From NCBI GenBank assembly GCA_910592005.1, contig CAJVPP010001680.1, positions 1 through 18,503 on the forward strand: a stretch of 18,503 nt of DNA. Reading direction: 5' to 3'. This document shows positions 1 through 9,890 of the stretch, one piece after another. This DNA comes from Funneliformis mosseae. Taxonomy: Eukaryota; Glomeromycota; Glomeromycetes; Glomerales; Glomeraceae. The position numbers and the translations under genes are program-made. The stretch's first letter is position 1. Each line of letters starts with the position of its first letter. The notes beneath the pieces are model-generated. The model made no database searches. It saw nothing but the letters and a program-made list of their open reading frames with translations, and was not told the origin of the DNA.

Positions 1-194
1 TATAAAGTAGAATCACCTGATACTAATATCTATATAACATAAACTGTATATAATATTAATCTTTTTTTATTTTTAATTTTTAAATATTTTTTTTTATATC
101 TACAAATTTTTTTTAATTAAATTTATTTTTTTATTTTTGGATTTTGAACTTTTTTTAAAATTTAAAAAATTTAATTTAATTTTTAATTTGTATA
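1..194. other. AT-rich left edge, no gene seen
   Basis: Mostly T-runs and A/T words with very few G or C. I see no open frame or structured feature. It ends at the TA that flanks the inverted-repeat element starting at 195. An octamer AATCACCT near position 11 matches the inner end of that element's terminal repeat but is too short to mean much. Confidence 0.5.
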
Positions 195-220
195 TGGGGG
201 CTAAGCTATTAAAATCACCT
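195..220 (+). repeat. Left terminal inverted repeat of the MITE
   Basis: 26-base perfect inverted match to 935-960. It starts TGGGGG directly after TA at 193-194. The similarity to internal repeats continues a few bases inward, to about 226 (TTACGGG). Confidence 0.9.
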
Positions 221-623
221 TACGGGACCTCACCAACCAAAATTAAGATTTTTGATTCATATTATTATATGATATATGAACTTTATTTGATTAAATTTTT
301 ATAGTCGATTATCTTATTAATAAAGCAAGCAATTAGGCCATCAAAATTTCATATTTCTTTGTGTACCATCAGTCAAAAAATCTAAAGATTTAGAAATGAT
401 CGATATTAAATTTAGAAATAATTGATATTATTTTATTATTTAAAAAGTTAAACAAGTTTCAGATCCTTATAAAATTCAAAATTTTTAACTTTAATTAAAA
501 CCATTATTAATAGTTTGAATATGTGTTTGAATGAGAGGACTAGGAGGGATATTCATACCCTTTAAGAAAATATTTTTTTTATTGAAAAATTTCTTATTTT
601 TTTTTTTTTTTTTGATTTTCAAT

Positions 624-780
624 AAAATTAGTATAACAATATCCTGTAGGGTGATTTCAATAGCAAAATCTAAAGTAATACAAAATTGATTTCAAGTATT
701 AAAAATTAGTATAATAATGTTCTGTAGAGTGATTTTAATAGCAAAATTTCATTACGAAATTGATTTCAAGTTTTACATAA
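624..780 (+). repeat. Two tandem ~78-bp units inside the MITE, each with a TIR-like core
   Basis: Unit 1 starts at about 624 and unit 2 at about 702, both opening AAAATTAGTATAA. A more decayed third start is seen at about 779. The cores at 643-664 and 721-742 resemble the reverse complement of 205-226: the first differs at 3 of 22 bases and the consensus reads CCTGTAGGGTGATTT then AATAGC. They may be extra transposase-binding sites; that role is inferred. Confidence 0.75.
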
Positions 781-934
781 ATTAGTCTTGTAAAATAATT
801 TTAAATAATAAATTTTAGTATCGTTTTAATAATTAATTCAACTTAATATTTAAAAATAGAACAATTTATTATTGGTTGAAAATGTTTATTGTGGCATAGC
901 ATTTTTTTAATCATTATTTACTCAAAATTAATTT

Positions 935-960
935 AGGTGATTTTAATAGCTTAGCCCCCA
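935..960 (-). repeat. Right terminal inverted repeat of the MITE
   Basis: Reverse complement of 195-220 with no mismatch, followed by TA at 961-962. Pairing stops at 26 bases: the sequences diverge inside 220 and 935. Confidence 0.9.
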
Positions 961-2024
961 TATATACAGTATATTCTTATTTTTTTAATTTAATTATTTT
1001 AGTTTAATCTATTTTGGGTGTTCTCAAACATAAAACTCACGATTAAATCGATTCTCAAATCAATTCTAAATATCAAAATCATTTTCAATCCTTAATTAAG
1101 CTATCCTTTAGCATTATATCCAATAATTTTTATTCAGAAACATTGGTCTATTTATTAAATGAAAGAGTATACCTATTCTATCTAATACCAATTTTTCTAT
1201 ATTATACTATCAAAGTTCTTAATAACATTGCTTAAAATTTCAGTTTATAAGATTTTTTTGTGGGATGAGAAATTTAAACAGTTCATAACCTCTGGATTAT
1301 TTAACCAAGATAATGGAAATTTACAAGAAATAGTAATCTGTAATAAATGATGGAATTTTTTTTTATCTTAATTGACCAATGAGAAGGTAAATAGTTATGA
1401 GGATCGTATTAATCAATGAGAAGGCAAAGAATTACTTCATATTAAAAAATGTAAAATATGAGCGTTAAATAATATTTTAAAATAATAAACAACAACAAAA
1501 ATTCTTATTCTTTTACCCAAATTTCCATTAACTTCATTCTTAAAAAACTTCGTTTTTTTCTTATTGACTATATTAATTTTGAAAATTCTGACAGCTTTTG
1601 AAATGCTTTAAAATTCTGTCAGTTTTATCTACTATTTGTCTTTAATTCCGGATTCCGGATGATTGCCACAAGTATATTGGTAGCACCACCACTTTTCTTT
1701 TTCTCTTGAATAAATATATTTATTTCAAATTTTAATTTTTAACGGATGAAAAAAATTTGCGAAAACTAAAACACAGAAAAATGATTTAAGTTGGATTTTA
1801 TAATTTTTTTAATTTATTTTATTAACTTTCGGTTATTTAGATGAATAGCTTTTTTTATTTTTTTTTATTTTTTTTATTGATTTGGAAATAATATAATTAA
1901 CAAATTTGTTACAGAGTACAGTACATCCAAAATTACCAAATAAAGCGAGGTTGATTTTACCTTAATTACCAAATATGAGCGTTAACTAAAAATAAACTTA
2001 AAAATATAATTATATAATTTAAAG
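961..2024. other. Intergenic, no gene recognised
   Basis: AT-rich DNA with T-runs and no sizeable ORF on either strand. Small repeats are visible: CAATGAGAAGG at 1377-1387 and again at 1414-1424, and a 15-mer AAATATGAGCGTTAA at 1454-1468 and 1971-1985. A slightly GC-richer patch near 1640-1700 shows the duplicated word ATTCCGG. None of this supports a gene. Confidence 0.5.
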
Positions 2025-2207
2025 ATGTCAACAAAAAATACGGGTCCTTTGACCCATGATTTGCCTTTTTTAGGAAACATCACACGATACATGCATGATA
2101 ACAAAATGAAATCCAGAATCGGTATCGGCGCAGTTTCTTTGTTCTGCACACTCACTTTCCCTTTTTTGCAAATTCTTGAATTTGATGCAGAAAATGTTTT
2201 CCCATAA
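2025..2207 (+). CDS. Possible small 60-residue ORF, unrecognised
   Basis: An ATG-initiated frame of 60 codons lies in a patch with more G and C (about 2030-2180) than its surroundings, which is the only argument for coding. The product would start MSTKNTGPLTHDL and contain a hydrophobic stretch near residues 34-51 (IGAVSLFCTLTFPFLQIL) that could be a membrane segment. I recognise no family. There is no clear TATA box or splice signal, and the ORF is short enough to arise by chance in this sequence. It may equally be an exon fragment or a decayed gene. Confidence 0.15.
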   Translation: MSTKNTGPLTHDLPFLGNITRYMHDNKMKSRIGIGAVSLFCTLTFPFLQILEFDAENVFP

Positions 2208-3162
2208 TTGAATGATTAGGCCACATGAGGAGAATTTACTCTCCGAAAATAAATATATAAGAAGCTGTTACTAGTCCAAATCGCAAAAAAAGTCGCGATG
2301 AGTAATAAACATTTACATTATACTACGTACAATTATTAGTAACCATTCATGATGTGATGGTTAATTTATATTAACTGCATTATTTTATCATATTTGTTAC
2401 ATTTGTATTTAATTTATCTTATTCAATAATTTTATTTTGACTACAACGAAGGAATAAAAAAAATATATTTTTTATCTTAATTCATAAAGAAGACAGAACA
2501 AAAGAAATTTGCATATTAAAAAGCGTCTATATATAATGTAAATTATGTAATTCTTTTACATTATGATATTGTAAATTTATATTTTACTTATTTTCATTTG
2601 TATATTTTTTATTTAATTTTATTTTTATTTGATACCCAAAATACACTTTCTAATGGATAAATTTTTCCAAATTAAATTTCCTATTTCTCAGCACGAATAT
2701 TCTCACACAATCACATTGCCAAAAAATTTAAACATCTCCGCTTTCAAAACCAATGGAAACCTTACTCTCGGCAACGTTTTTTTTTTTTGTAAGAGATCAA
2801 AAAAGATAAAAGAAAAGGATTGGGGTAATGGGGACGCATCAATTTTTTATTAGTTAATAATAGGTCGCAACAGATTTTTTTTATAAAGCCATAGACGTGT
2901 AAGCTATGCACAAACAAAGTGAAATTCCTTCATCTTCCATCTCTTTTAACTTTAAATAGGTTGATTAAAAGAATTGTATTGCATTCAATATGTTCAATTT
3001 CGAATATCTAAATATAGATTCATTTAAAATGTCATCTTGTATACAAATCTATAACGCCCCTTTACTGATCGACGAAAATTATACAACAAAAATAGGCAAA
3101 TTAAGGAGATTTAGAATCCGAAAATAAAAGGATCAACTTTTTTGATATATAAAGATGTTGGG

Positions 3163-3410
3163 TCCTGTTTGGTTTCCATGAACGAAATTATTTTATTTTG
3201 TGAGCGGTTAAAAATTTTATAATTTTTATCCTTCGTAATAAACTTTTTCGATTAATTTTTTCAACGAAAATTAAATTTTTTTTTTTTTGTAAATTTTTAA
3301 TTAATCAAAAATCAAAATTTCGAACCGATAAAAGAACTTTTATTCCAAATTTTTGATCCAGATGAGTTCTTAAAAGCGCAGCACTCGCTGCGATCCAAAA
3401 AAACCTGTCA
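3163..3410. repeat. Possible decayed foldback or MITE-like element
   Basis: The left side starts GTCCTGTTTGGTTTCC. The right side, read on the minus strand, starts GACAGGTTTTTTTGG, a rough match. Just inside the right end is a hairpin CGCAGC-ACTC-GCTGCG at about 3378-3393. The interior has loosely complementary arms rich in TTTTTCGATTAAT-like words. Similarity is imperfect and no clean target duplication was found. Confidence 0.2.
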
Positions 3411-4106
3411 TAATGTTTAGTAGAAATGTCTCGAGAAAAGTTTTAAGGGTAGGAGAAGGAGTTTTTTTCCCTCATGCATGTCATGGATTACATAATGAGC
3501 TTGCCACATCGTCATGAACGCAAATAAGTTGACCCAACAGTCTTCTGTAATACAATATTCTGGGAATTTTCTCACACTTTCCGAACTCCGCGCCTTTGTT
3601 TTCGGGCGCCGATAAAAAAAAAACAGGGGGAATTTATTCCACAAAGAACATTTTGAAAGAATAATAGACAGAATTGGACATTTTGAAAGAGATTTTTTTT
3701 TTTTTTCTTTGTTTATCTTTATTTGGCAAATTTAATGCGTTTCCTTTTTTTTTTTTTTATGTGCGAAAATTAGGGATATGAGTATAATATCTTCTTTATA
3801 CGATATTACTCATCCCAATCTATGTTTTATATCAAAAATTAATAAAGCAAATTTAAAGAACATAAATTACAAAATTCTTTTGGATTGATGGGTGTATTCT
3901 TTTATTCTTTATGCAATCCGTATTATTTTTACGTGACCTACGCTTTTCTTTAAATAAATAAATATTAATTTATTTCTTTTTCATCCATACATATATTTGT
4001 GGCATGACTAATAACGGGAAAAGTATTTTCATTTACATTGAATTGGGACGCGTTATTTAACCATTTATAATGTGTCGTACTACTGATTAGAAGATAGGAA
4101 ACATGC

Positions 4107-4112
4107 CACGTG
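4107..4112. promoter_or_regulatory. CACGTG (E/G-box type) site upstream of HMG gene 1
   Basis: A perfect CACGTG hexamer lies about 145 bp upstream of the TATA box and 254 bp upstream of the start codon. Such hexamers are bound by bHLH factors in fungi. It may be coincidental. Confidence 0.25.
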
Positions 4113-4256
4113 AAAGTTTATTCTAGGTATTTGATCATTAAGATTTACTTTTATAATTATCACATTCACGTACTAATATTCTTTATCTATCATTTATATT
4201 TAATTGTACGCTAAGAGAACTTAATGAAAATGTTATTCGTCACATGGTTGCTGTTC

Positions 4257-4264
4257 TATATAAA
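4257..4264 (+). promoter_or_regulatory. TATA box of HMG gene 1
   Basis: TATATAAA stands about 100 bases upstream of the ATG at 4366. It leaves room for a leader of about 70-80 bases ending in an A-rich tract (4347-4365), a common setting for fungal start codons. Confidence 0.55.
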
Positions 4265-4365
4265 TTCAATTGAATGGGGAACACTTTTGATTTTCACTTT
4301 TATCTTTTTGGATTAAAAAGAGATTTTCTCGTTTCTTTTATTTTTTAACAACAAAAAAAAAAAAG

Positions 4366-5283
4366 ATGAAAAAGCAAAATCAACAACTTGTACGTTATCA
4401 TCAATTTTGGCCTTATTTAATTCAAAACCCTGCTTTCAACGAACACCACGAACATTTGGTCGTAGTCTTTTCTCTGAGTTCTGAAGGCCTATTTATCGTG
4501 TCATCATTTAGTTTCCCTAGTACTAGAATGGCGTTGGAAATTTGTCGGGAAAATTCTGCTCGTTTTCCAAATTCTTTTATTATCTTTCGAACATTCTTTT
4601 CTCGATCGCTCAACATCTCAACAATCTCTTCATATGATGTGGGCAAGATTAGTGTTCTTGCCCAATCTGTCTGGAAAGTGGCTTCAGAAAAAATGAAAAA
4701 TGCATTCTCCCAATTGTCAAAAAATGCCGAAAATTACCTTCGTGGTATTCGTGCACCTTCCTTTATAAGCCACAAACCTAGAACAAAAAACTTTTCATCA
4801 ACCAATTTCACCAATTCAACATTAGAACGAAAGGAATTGCTATCTTCAAACGAAAGAAATTTGCATCCACTTAGCTTCGAAATTATGACCGCAAAAGATT
4901 TTCGAAAAGATGAACCTTTTGTGGATTTAATGGATTCTCAATTTGTTGATGATTCTTTTGATGATGATTTTATTATATTGAATGAATCAATGTTCAACAA
5001 ATTTGATGAAGGTTGTTTTGATATTTTTCATATGGATAATCCACCATCGAGTTATTCACCTGGAGATATTTTTACACAAGGCTGTCAGTTTGAAGTATCT
5101 GTTGATACGACTCTGTTATTTGAAGGAATTCAAATTCAAGAATCTTCTCAACCAGAACCAGAAGAAACGAAAATTAAGTTTGACGACACAGATGCTTATG
5201 ATTTCTTTTATGGCAACCTTAGTGATGAAGATAAAGTTGGCTTACAATTGCAATTTAAAAACCACGATTCCATTTTTTTTTGA
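4366..5283 (+). CDS. HMG-box (MATA_HMG-type) DNA-binding protein, 305 residues
   Basis: Probable nuclear sequence-specific DNA-binding regulator. The box spans about residues 66-128: helix 1 has FPNSFIIFRTFFSR (67-80), helix 2 has ISVLAQSVWK (95-104) with the conserved Trp103, and helix 3 has KNAFSQLSKNAENYLR. FIIFR, the Trp and the spacing fit the MATA_HMG class, which is strongly expanded in arbuscular mycorrhizal fungi. A basic segment follows the box (HKPRTK, 136-141). The tail, about 178-292, is rich in Asp/Glu mixed with Phe, Tyr and Leu (DDSFDDDFIIL; DAYDFFYGNLSDED) and resembles an acidic activation domain; that is inference. The frame is uninterrupted, no intron is needed, and the ATG has an A-rich leader and upstream TATA box. 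It shares a pre-box motif with the second HMG gene in this window. The role in mating of these expanded copies is unproven. Confidence 0.85.
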   Translation: MKKQNQQLVRYHQFWPYLIQNPAFNEHHEHLVVVFSLSSEGLFIVSSFSFPSTRMALEICRENSARFPNSFIIFRTFFSRSLNISTISSYDVGKISVLAQSVWKVASEKMKNAFSQLSKNAENYLRGIRAPSFISHKPRTKNFSSTNFTNSTLERKELLSSNERNLHPLSFEIMTAKDFRKDEPFVDLMDSQFVDDSFDDDFIILNESMFNKFDEGCFDIFHMDNPPSSYSPGDIFTQGCQFEVSVDTTLLFEGIQIQESSQPEPEETKIKFDDTDAYDFFYGNLSDEDKVGLQLQFKNHDSIFF

Positions 5284-5926
5284 AATTTTCTTATTTTTTT
5301 TTTTTATTTAATTGTAACTATGTACAAAATTTTAAACATCAAAATGGTATGATTATTCATACATGTTACATATTCGTGTATACTTGGGGAAATGTTTTTT
5401 AATAGATTTTTGCAAAACAAAATATAAATGGTTTTAATAGTCAATTTTTTATTTTTATTTTTTTTTTTTACATTTTACAAATTTACTTTAATTAGCGACC
5501 TTAATTTACGCATTTTAATTTTTTTAAAATTATTTTATCTTTACATTTTTTTTTTTTTTTTTCTGCTCAGACGACGTTTTACATCGAATTTCCATTTTTG
5601 ATTGTTTTTTCGGAAAATTATTCGATATTTATATGTATTTATTTACTTTTATAATAAAATTTTCCTGAATTAATATTTGGAAACACAAAAAAAAATATCA
5701 CACCGGTGTGTCAATAAAACATTTTTTTTTTTTTTTTTTTTTATTATTATCAATAAGCTTCTTTTTGGAAGGTAAGTTTTTTTTTTTAACAATAATAAAA
5801 AAAACAAAGCGATGAAACAGCTTATCAAGTCAGAAGTGATTTATTTGAATTTTTTCTTAGAAGATTATTATTTAGATGTGTCGGACAAATGATTCTCGAA
5901 ATTCACAATTCTAATAAATTAACTTT

Positions 5927-5960
5927 GATAAGGAGCATGTTCCTTATCTTGATAAGATAA
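5927..5960. promoter_or_regulatory. Clustered GATA motifs in two overlapping dyads
   Basis: GATAAGGA (5927-5934) pairs perfectly with TCCTTATC (5941-5948) around a 6-base loop. It is followed immediately by TTATCTTGATAAGATAA, with 7-base arms TTATCTT/AAGATAA around GAT. This packs four WGATAR-type cores into about 35 bp. Fungal GATA factors bind such sites. It lies about 650 bp downstream of HMG gene 1, and its target gene is unknown. Confidence 0.4.
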
Positions 5961-6377
5961 CTAATCAAAATCAATCGCTGATGAATGAATGAGTTTGTAC
6001 ATGAGAGAAGACGGTAACGATGCATTATTTAGCCAAATTTGATTATTCCATCCTCGCAAAAGGAATCTGGATTCCGTTTATACCTTAGATTTTAAGATAA
6101 ATTCAATTATTCTTCTCTTAAGAATGGTTAGATTGAGAATTTATTGTTAATTTAAAAAGTGAGAATATCATATCATCAACTTCGGAAGAAATAATCCGAT
6201 TTGTCATCGACAAATAGAGATTTTTTTTTTTTTGTTGTTGCAAAGACAATATTATTACAAGTAATACAAAAAAGTAAGGAATTTTTCAAAATAGACATTT
6301 GATGCATAAAATTTGGGTTTTTTCCCTTAATTGTATCACATGAGTATATTTTATGCGGATCGTGTCGAATTCTTTGT

Positions 6378-6391
6378 CACCTGGACAGGTG
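6378..6391. promoter_or_regulatory. CACCTG-GA-CAGGTG inverted repeat
   Basis: Perfect 6-base arms with a 2-base spacer in a relatively GC-rich patch. Each half is an E-box-like CANNTG hexamer. No neighbouring gene explains it. Confidence 0.3.
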
Positions 6392-8686
6392 TTGAATCTG
6401 TTCTTTCACTTGAAAGAAACTTCCCGTTCCCAGTTTTATAAGACTCTGTTATTATTTTTCCATACATAGTTACGATTGTTTGATCACGTTTAACAATTTT
6501 CCGACTCGTGATGATTTGTTTTGTTCATGACCAAAAAGTAATGCAAGCATCAAGTTGATCAAGAAGTTTCTCAAACTGTCATAGTGGCAAATAACTTTAT
6601 TCTAGCATATCAGCTGCTTATTCTTTGCATGACTGCGAGAAATGATACACGTGAATGATAAGACGATATCAATTCTTTTAGGCAAATGCGTCTTCTATTG
6701 TGTTATTTTCAATTTATAAGCGTATAAACAAGGATGAGTCACGAGGGTAAGTTCCCATTGTTGATTTTTTCATGACCGAACTCATTGTGATTTTTTTTTA
6801 TTCATAATGATAAGGTCAGGTTCAGGTGCAGGTGCATCACAAAAAGTTACGATTTAACCCATTAAGGTTTTAAGATTTACACAGACCATTTCAGTTATTT
6901 TTCAAAGTTGTCAATTTTTGGGTATGACCACCATGTAACAAACAAAAAGATTGTGTCTAATAAACAAAAAAAAAAGTAATGTTGTGAAACATTTGTCAGT
7001 TTTTTATTGTAATTAAAATTTATCAATATCATTCGCTCTACGTAACGGACAATTCTCGCTGAGGAATCAGAAGAACTTTGAATGGATTTCTTTTTCATTG
7101 AATCGGAACCAAAGAAAAAAAAAATTTAAAAATAAAAATAAAAATAAACAATTTGGCATATTTGAATGTTACATGACTTTAAATGTATAAATAAAGCAAT
7201 AAATACAAAGCGATTATGCAGCTTAATCAATGATAATGACATAATATTCTTATTTGTCGGAGTCCAAAATGAGAACAAAAATAATATTGACCCCCTATAC
7301 GATTTCTTTGATTTGCAGATGATTTCTTAATTCATAATTACCTTACCATGGCAAAAACGCCAAATCCCCAAAAAAATTCGTTCAAATCTTCATCCCTGTT
7401 TAAATCTTCCAATTTGAAACAAAATTTCGTATCGATTAGCCTAGCATCTCATTCATGAATAGGTTTTTTCGAGTCTACAATATGCTTGCTTGTTTCTTTA
7501 TTGAACGCTCAAAATGTATTGACCTGCGCTTACCCATTCTATTCCCCTGCATAAACGTGAATCTTGTTATTTATCATAACTAAACCAATAAAAATCCTTT
7601 ATAGCAGTATTTGTCGAACATTACGACTCAACACCATAAAAAATGAAATGTACAGTAAATTATATGAAATCAAACAAAATGTTCAGCCTTCAAAAAATCA
7701 ATGATACTATGTTTTATATGAAAAAAGAAAAATAATAAAATAAATAATTCAATTGAATCTTTTTTTTTCTTTCATCCATATCATTTTCGATCCCGAAATG
7801 AGAGTTTATCATTGCATTACACAATATGTTTGTGGCTTAGTCTTTCATTATTCGTAAAAGTCATAACAATAATTATAATTCATTGTTTCAAAAAAAAGGG
7901 GGGGATAAATAAATAGCGCGACATATTCTCTTTAGCTTTATCAAATTCCGTGTTTCACATGTTCTCTTGGAAGATCATGAACGCGCGATTAATAATAGGT
8001 TCATCGATGAAATTAAAGTCACAATAATCGAAGTGAAACACCGATTGATGAAATTGAACGCAGTATGAATTCCGTTGGCTACAATTCAATTCGTCCAAGA
8101 ATCGCATAATCCCAAATTTGATTTCACAAATGCGAGTACGGTTCATCTTGATTTCTCTTGCTTTTTATAATTATATGCAGGAATTATTTCATTTCTTTAT
8201 GACCATATTTGAAAAATACAATTTGTAAATAATTTTAAACCGAACGTATTACCGTTGTTGTTATTCCTCAAAATAAATAAAAAAAAAAAAAAAAAATAAT
8301 CCTTAACGCTAATGTTTCAACCGGATTTTGGAATTCCGAACCTGTGATACCTTTTTTTTTTTTTTAAAAAAAAAATCAATTTTAGAAATATACGCGAAGA
8401 ACTAAATTTTCGACGCATATGAAAAATCCCATCTTCGTGCGGGAATTTTTTTGTGATTAAAAAAATAGAAAAAGAAAAAAAAAAAAAGAAGTTATTCAGT
8501 TGTAACGGAAAAACGAAAAGAAACGAAAATTTCAAGTCGATCCATCATTTTGACTTCTTATTATAGTCGTTCAGAGCGATCATTTTAATGATGAGCGCAA
8601 AATTTGAATTTGAATTTATTAATTTCTAACGTTTTACAATTGTCCCATCCATAAAAAAAAATTGATACTAAAATGTTGTGTTGATA

Positions 8687-8707
8687 TTTTTACGAACTCC
8701 GTAAAAA
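8687..8707. repeat. Short perfect inverted repeat TTTTTACG/CGTAAAAA
   Basis: Eight-base arms at 8687-8694 and 8700-8707 around AACTC. It could form a small hairpin; no associated gene is recognised. Confidence 0.35.
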
Positions 8708-9437
8708 TGGCAAATTAATTTTGATAAAATGATGAAAAGTCATTGAAGGAATTCCTTTTCTGTCAACCCATCAAAGAAATATTATTGTTGTTGCTGTTGT
8801 GGTAAATCACATTTTTATTTTTACTTTTATTTTTTTTTTGAAGAAGTAAGTACTCTTAAAATGAAATCAAAAAGAGTACGATCCGAATTAATATCCGAGA
8901 AAATTTCTAGGATCATTGATGTTTTTATAAATCGACCGCATAATCATCTGTCTAATGGAATTCTATTTTGTCGATGATAAATCACACAAATCACAATTAA
9001 AATGTCGAAACTGACTCACTAGGCTTAGCTTACTAATCGTAAGGCGTCATTTGTCTTTGAATCCCTTACAAGGAAAAAGTGAAAAAGCTAATTGAATATC
9101 CAATCAAACCGACACACAATCGAGACACGAGAAATTTTTTTTCAATATTTTGGACTTTTTGTGAAACTTAAATAATACGCGACAAATTATGTACTTGCCT
9201 TTTTTAACAATGGCAACAATGTACACTTCATTTTTGCTTTTTATTTTTCTCTTTTGAACATCGTCTTGGCTTAGTTTTCGGGGGAGGTAACACCAACGCA
9301 TTAATGCCAAACAAACGCGTAATTCTCCATTTGCGTCAGTCAATAAGGTTGAGTTGTCTTTCGTAAATAAGAAATCATTTAATGATTAATATAGCGAACA
9401 CGCTTTTACCCTCTACTTAAATAAGTTCAAACGATTG

Positions 9438-9461
9438 CATCATGCATTGAAATGCATGATG
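9438..9461. promoter_or_regulatory. 24-bp perfect dyad upstream of HMG gene 2
   Basis: CATCATGCATT (9438-9448) and AATGCATGATG (9451-9461) are exact reverse complements separated by GA. Pairing stops at the next base outward. It lies about 430 bp upstream of the start codon and includes ATGCAT cores. A dimeric regulator site is plausible but inferred. Confidence 0.45.
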
Positions 9462-9855
9462 TGTGCGCGTCAAAAAAAGAAAAAGAAAATTACATTCTGT
9501 GCGCAGGCAAAAACATAAACCTTACTTCTCCAATTTATAAATTGAATTAATCGATTCATAATGTGCCGAATATTTGCTTTATGATCAAAAAATAACAAAT
9601 CTTTCATACACCGTGATCAGTACTAAATTCCGCAAATAGGACTCCGAATAAATATAATTACAAATTACATTATAACGTGCGCTGAAAATTCTACAGTCAA
9701 ATTATTAAAATTCCATATTTGTCATATAATAGTTTATTTAAGAATGCCATGCTATCATGCTAATACCATTTAATCATCTCCTCGACAATTATAAAAAGAA
9801 GCAATTTTTTTTCGTACTTTTTGATTTTTTTTTTTCCAAGAATTTTATTTTGTTT

Positions 9856-9867
9856 TATAAATATAAA
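9856..9867 (+). promoter_or_regulatory. TATA box of HMG gene 2
   Basis: TATAAATATAAA ends 23 bases before the ATG at 9891. If used, the transcript leader would be very short. The ATG context is AAAATGCC. A start further inside the gene would cut into the conserved pre-box region, so this ATG is preferred. Confidence 0.5.
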
Positions 9868-9890
9868 ACTTCCCTCGGATCGTTGATAAA

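Larger units (their letters stand above)
195..960. mobile_element. MITE-like non-autonomous DNA transposon with 26-bp TIRs, TA target site
   Basis: The left end (195-220) begins TGGGGGCTAAGCTATT and is the perfect reverse complement of the right end (935-960), 26 of 26 bases. Both outer ends are bordered by TA (193-194 and 961-962), the target duplication typical of Tc1/mariner-superfamily elements. The 766-bp body has no usable ORF, so the element would depend on a transposase supplied elsewhere. The right half holds a direct repeat of about 78 bp. Each unit contains a 22-base near copy of the TIR inner region. Perfect TIRs suggest a fairly recent insertion. The superfamily is inferred from TA and TIR only. 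Confidence 0.85.
2208..4256. other. Intergenic upstream of the first HMG-box gene
   Basis: No convincing gene. Frames at 2629-2853 (plus) and 3417-3644 (minus) would have to start at TTG and have T-run-derived poly-Phe or unremarkable composition. A stretch around 3163-3410 looks like a decayed foldback element. A direct repeat ACATTTTGAAAGA lies at about 3648-3660 and 3678-3690. A palindromic CACGTG sits at 4107-4112, within 260 bp of the following start codon. Confidence 0.45.
5284..9855. other. 4.5-kb spacer between the two HMG-box genes, no convincing gene
   Basis: Mixed composition: T- and A-runs alternate with patches above 40% G+C (for example 6361-6420, 25 of 60 bases). Short frames at 6895-7098, 7955-8146 and 9104-9343 (all minus) have no recognisable domain; the last starts at TTG. 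A donor-like GTAAGG ends a short minus-strand frame near 7345, so an unrecognised multi-exon gene cannot be ruled out. Several clean dyads are listed separately. T-to-A run junctions such as 8352-8375 (T14A10) are also present. Confidence 0.4.

Noticed and set aside
2629..3644. Frames 2629-2853 (plus) and 3417-3644 (minus)
   Set aside because: Both need a TTG start and have no family signature.
4422..5311. Extra frames overlapping HMG gene 1 (4422-4646 minus, 4982-5311 plus)
   Set aside because: Shadows of the HMG coding frame with no domain of their own.
6895..8535. Minus-strand frames 6895-7098, 7955-8146 and 8317-8535
   Set aside because: Short, no domain, partly translated homopolymer (poly-Phe); no promoter or splice model joined them convincingly.
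9104..9343. 79-codon minus-strand frame with fairly normal composition
   Set aside because: It starts at TTG, matches no family I know, and the second half is Lys/Phe-rich from A-runs. It could be an exon, but nothing supports that.
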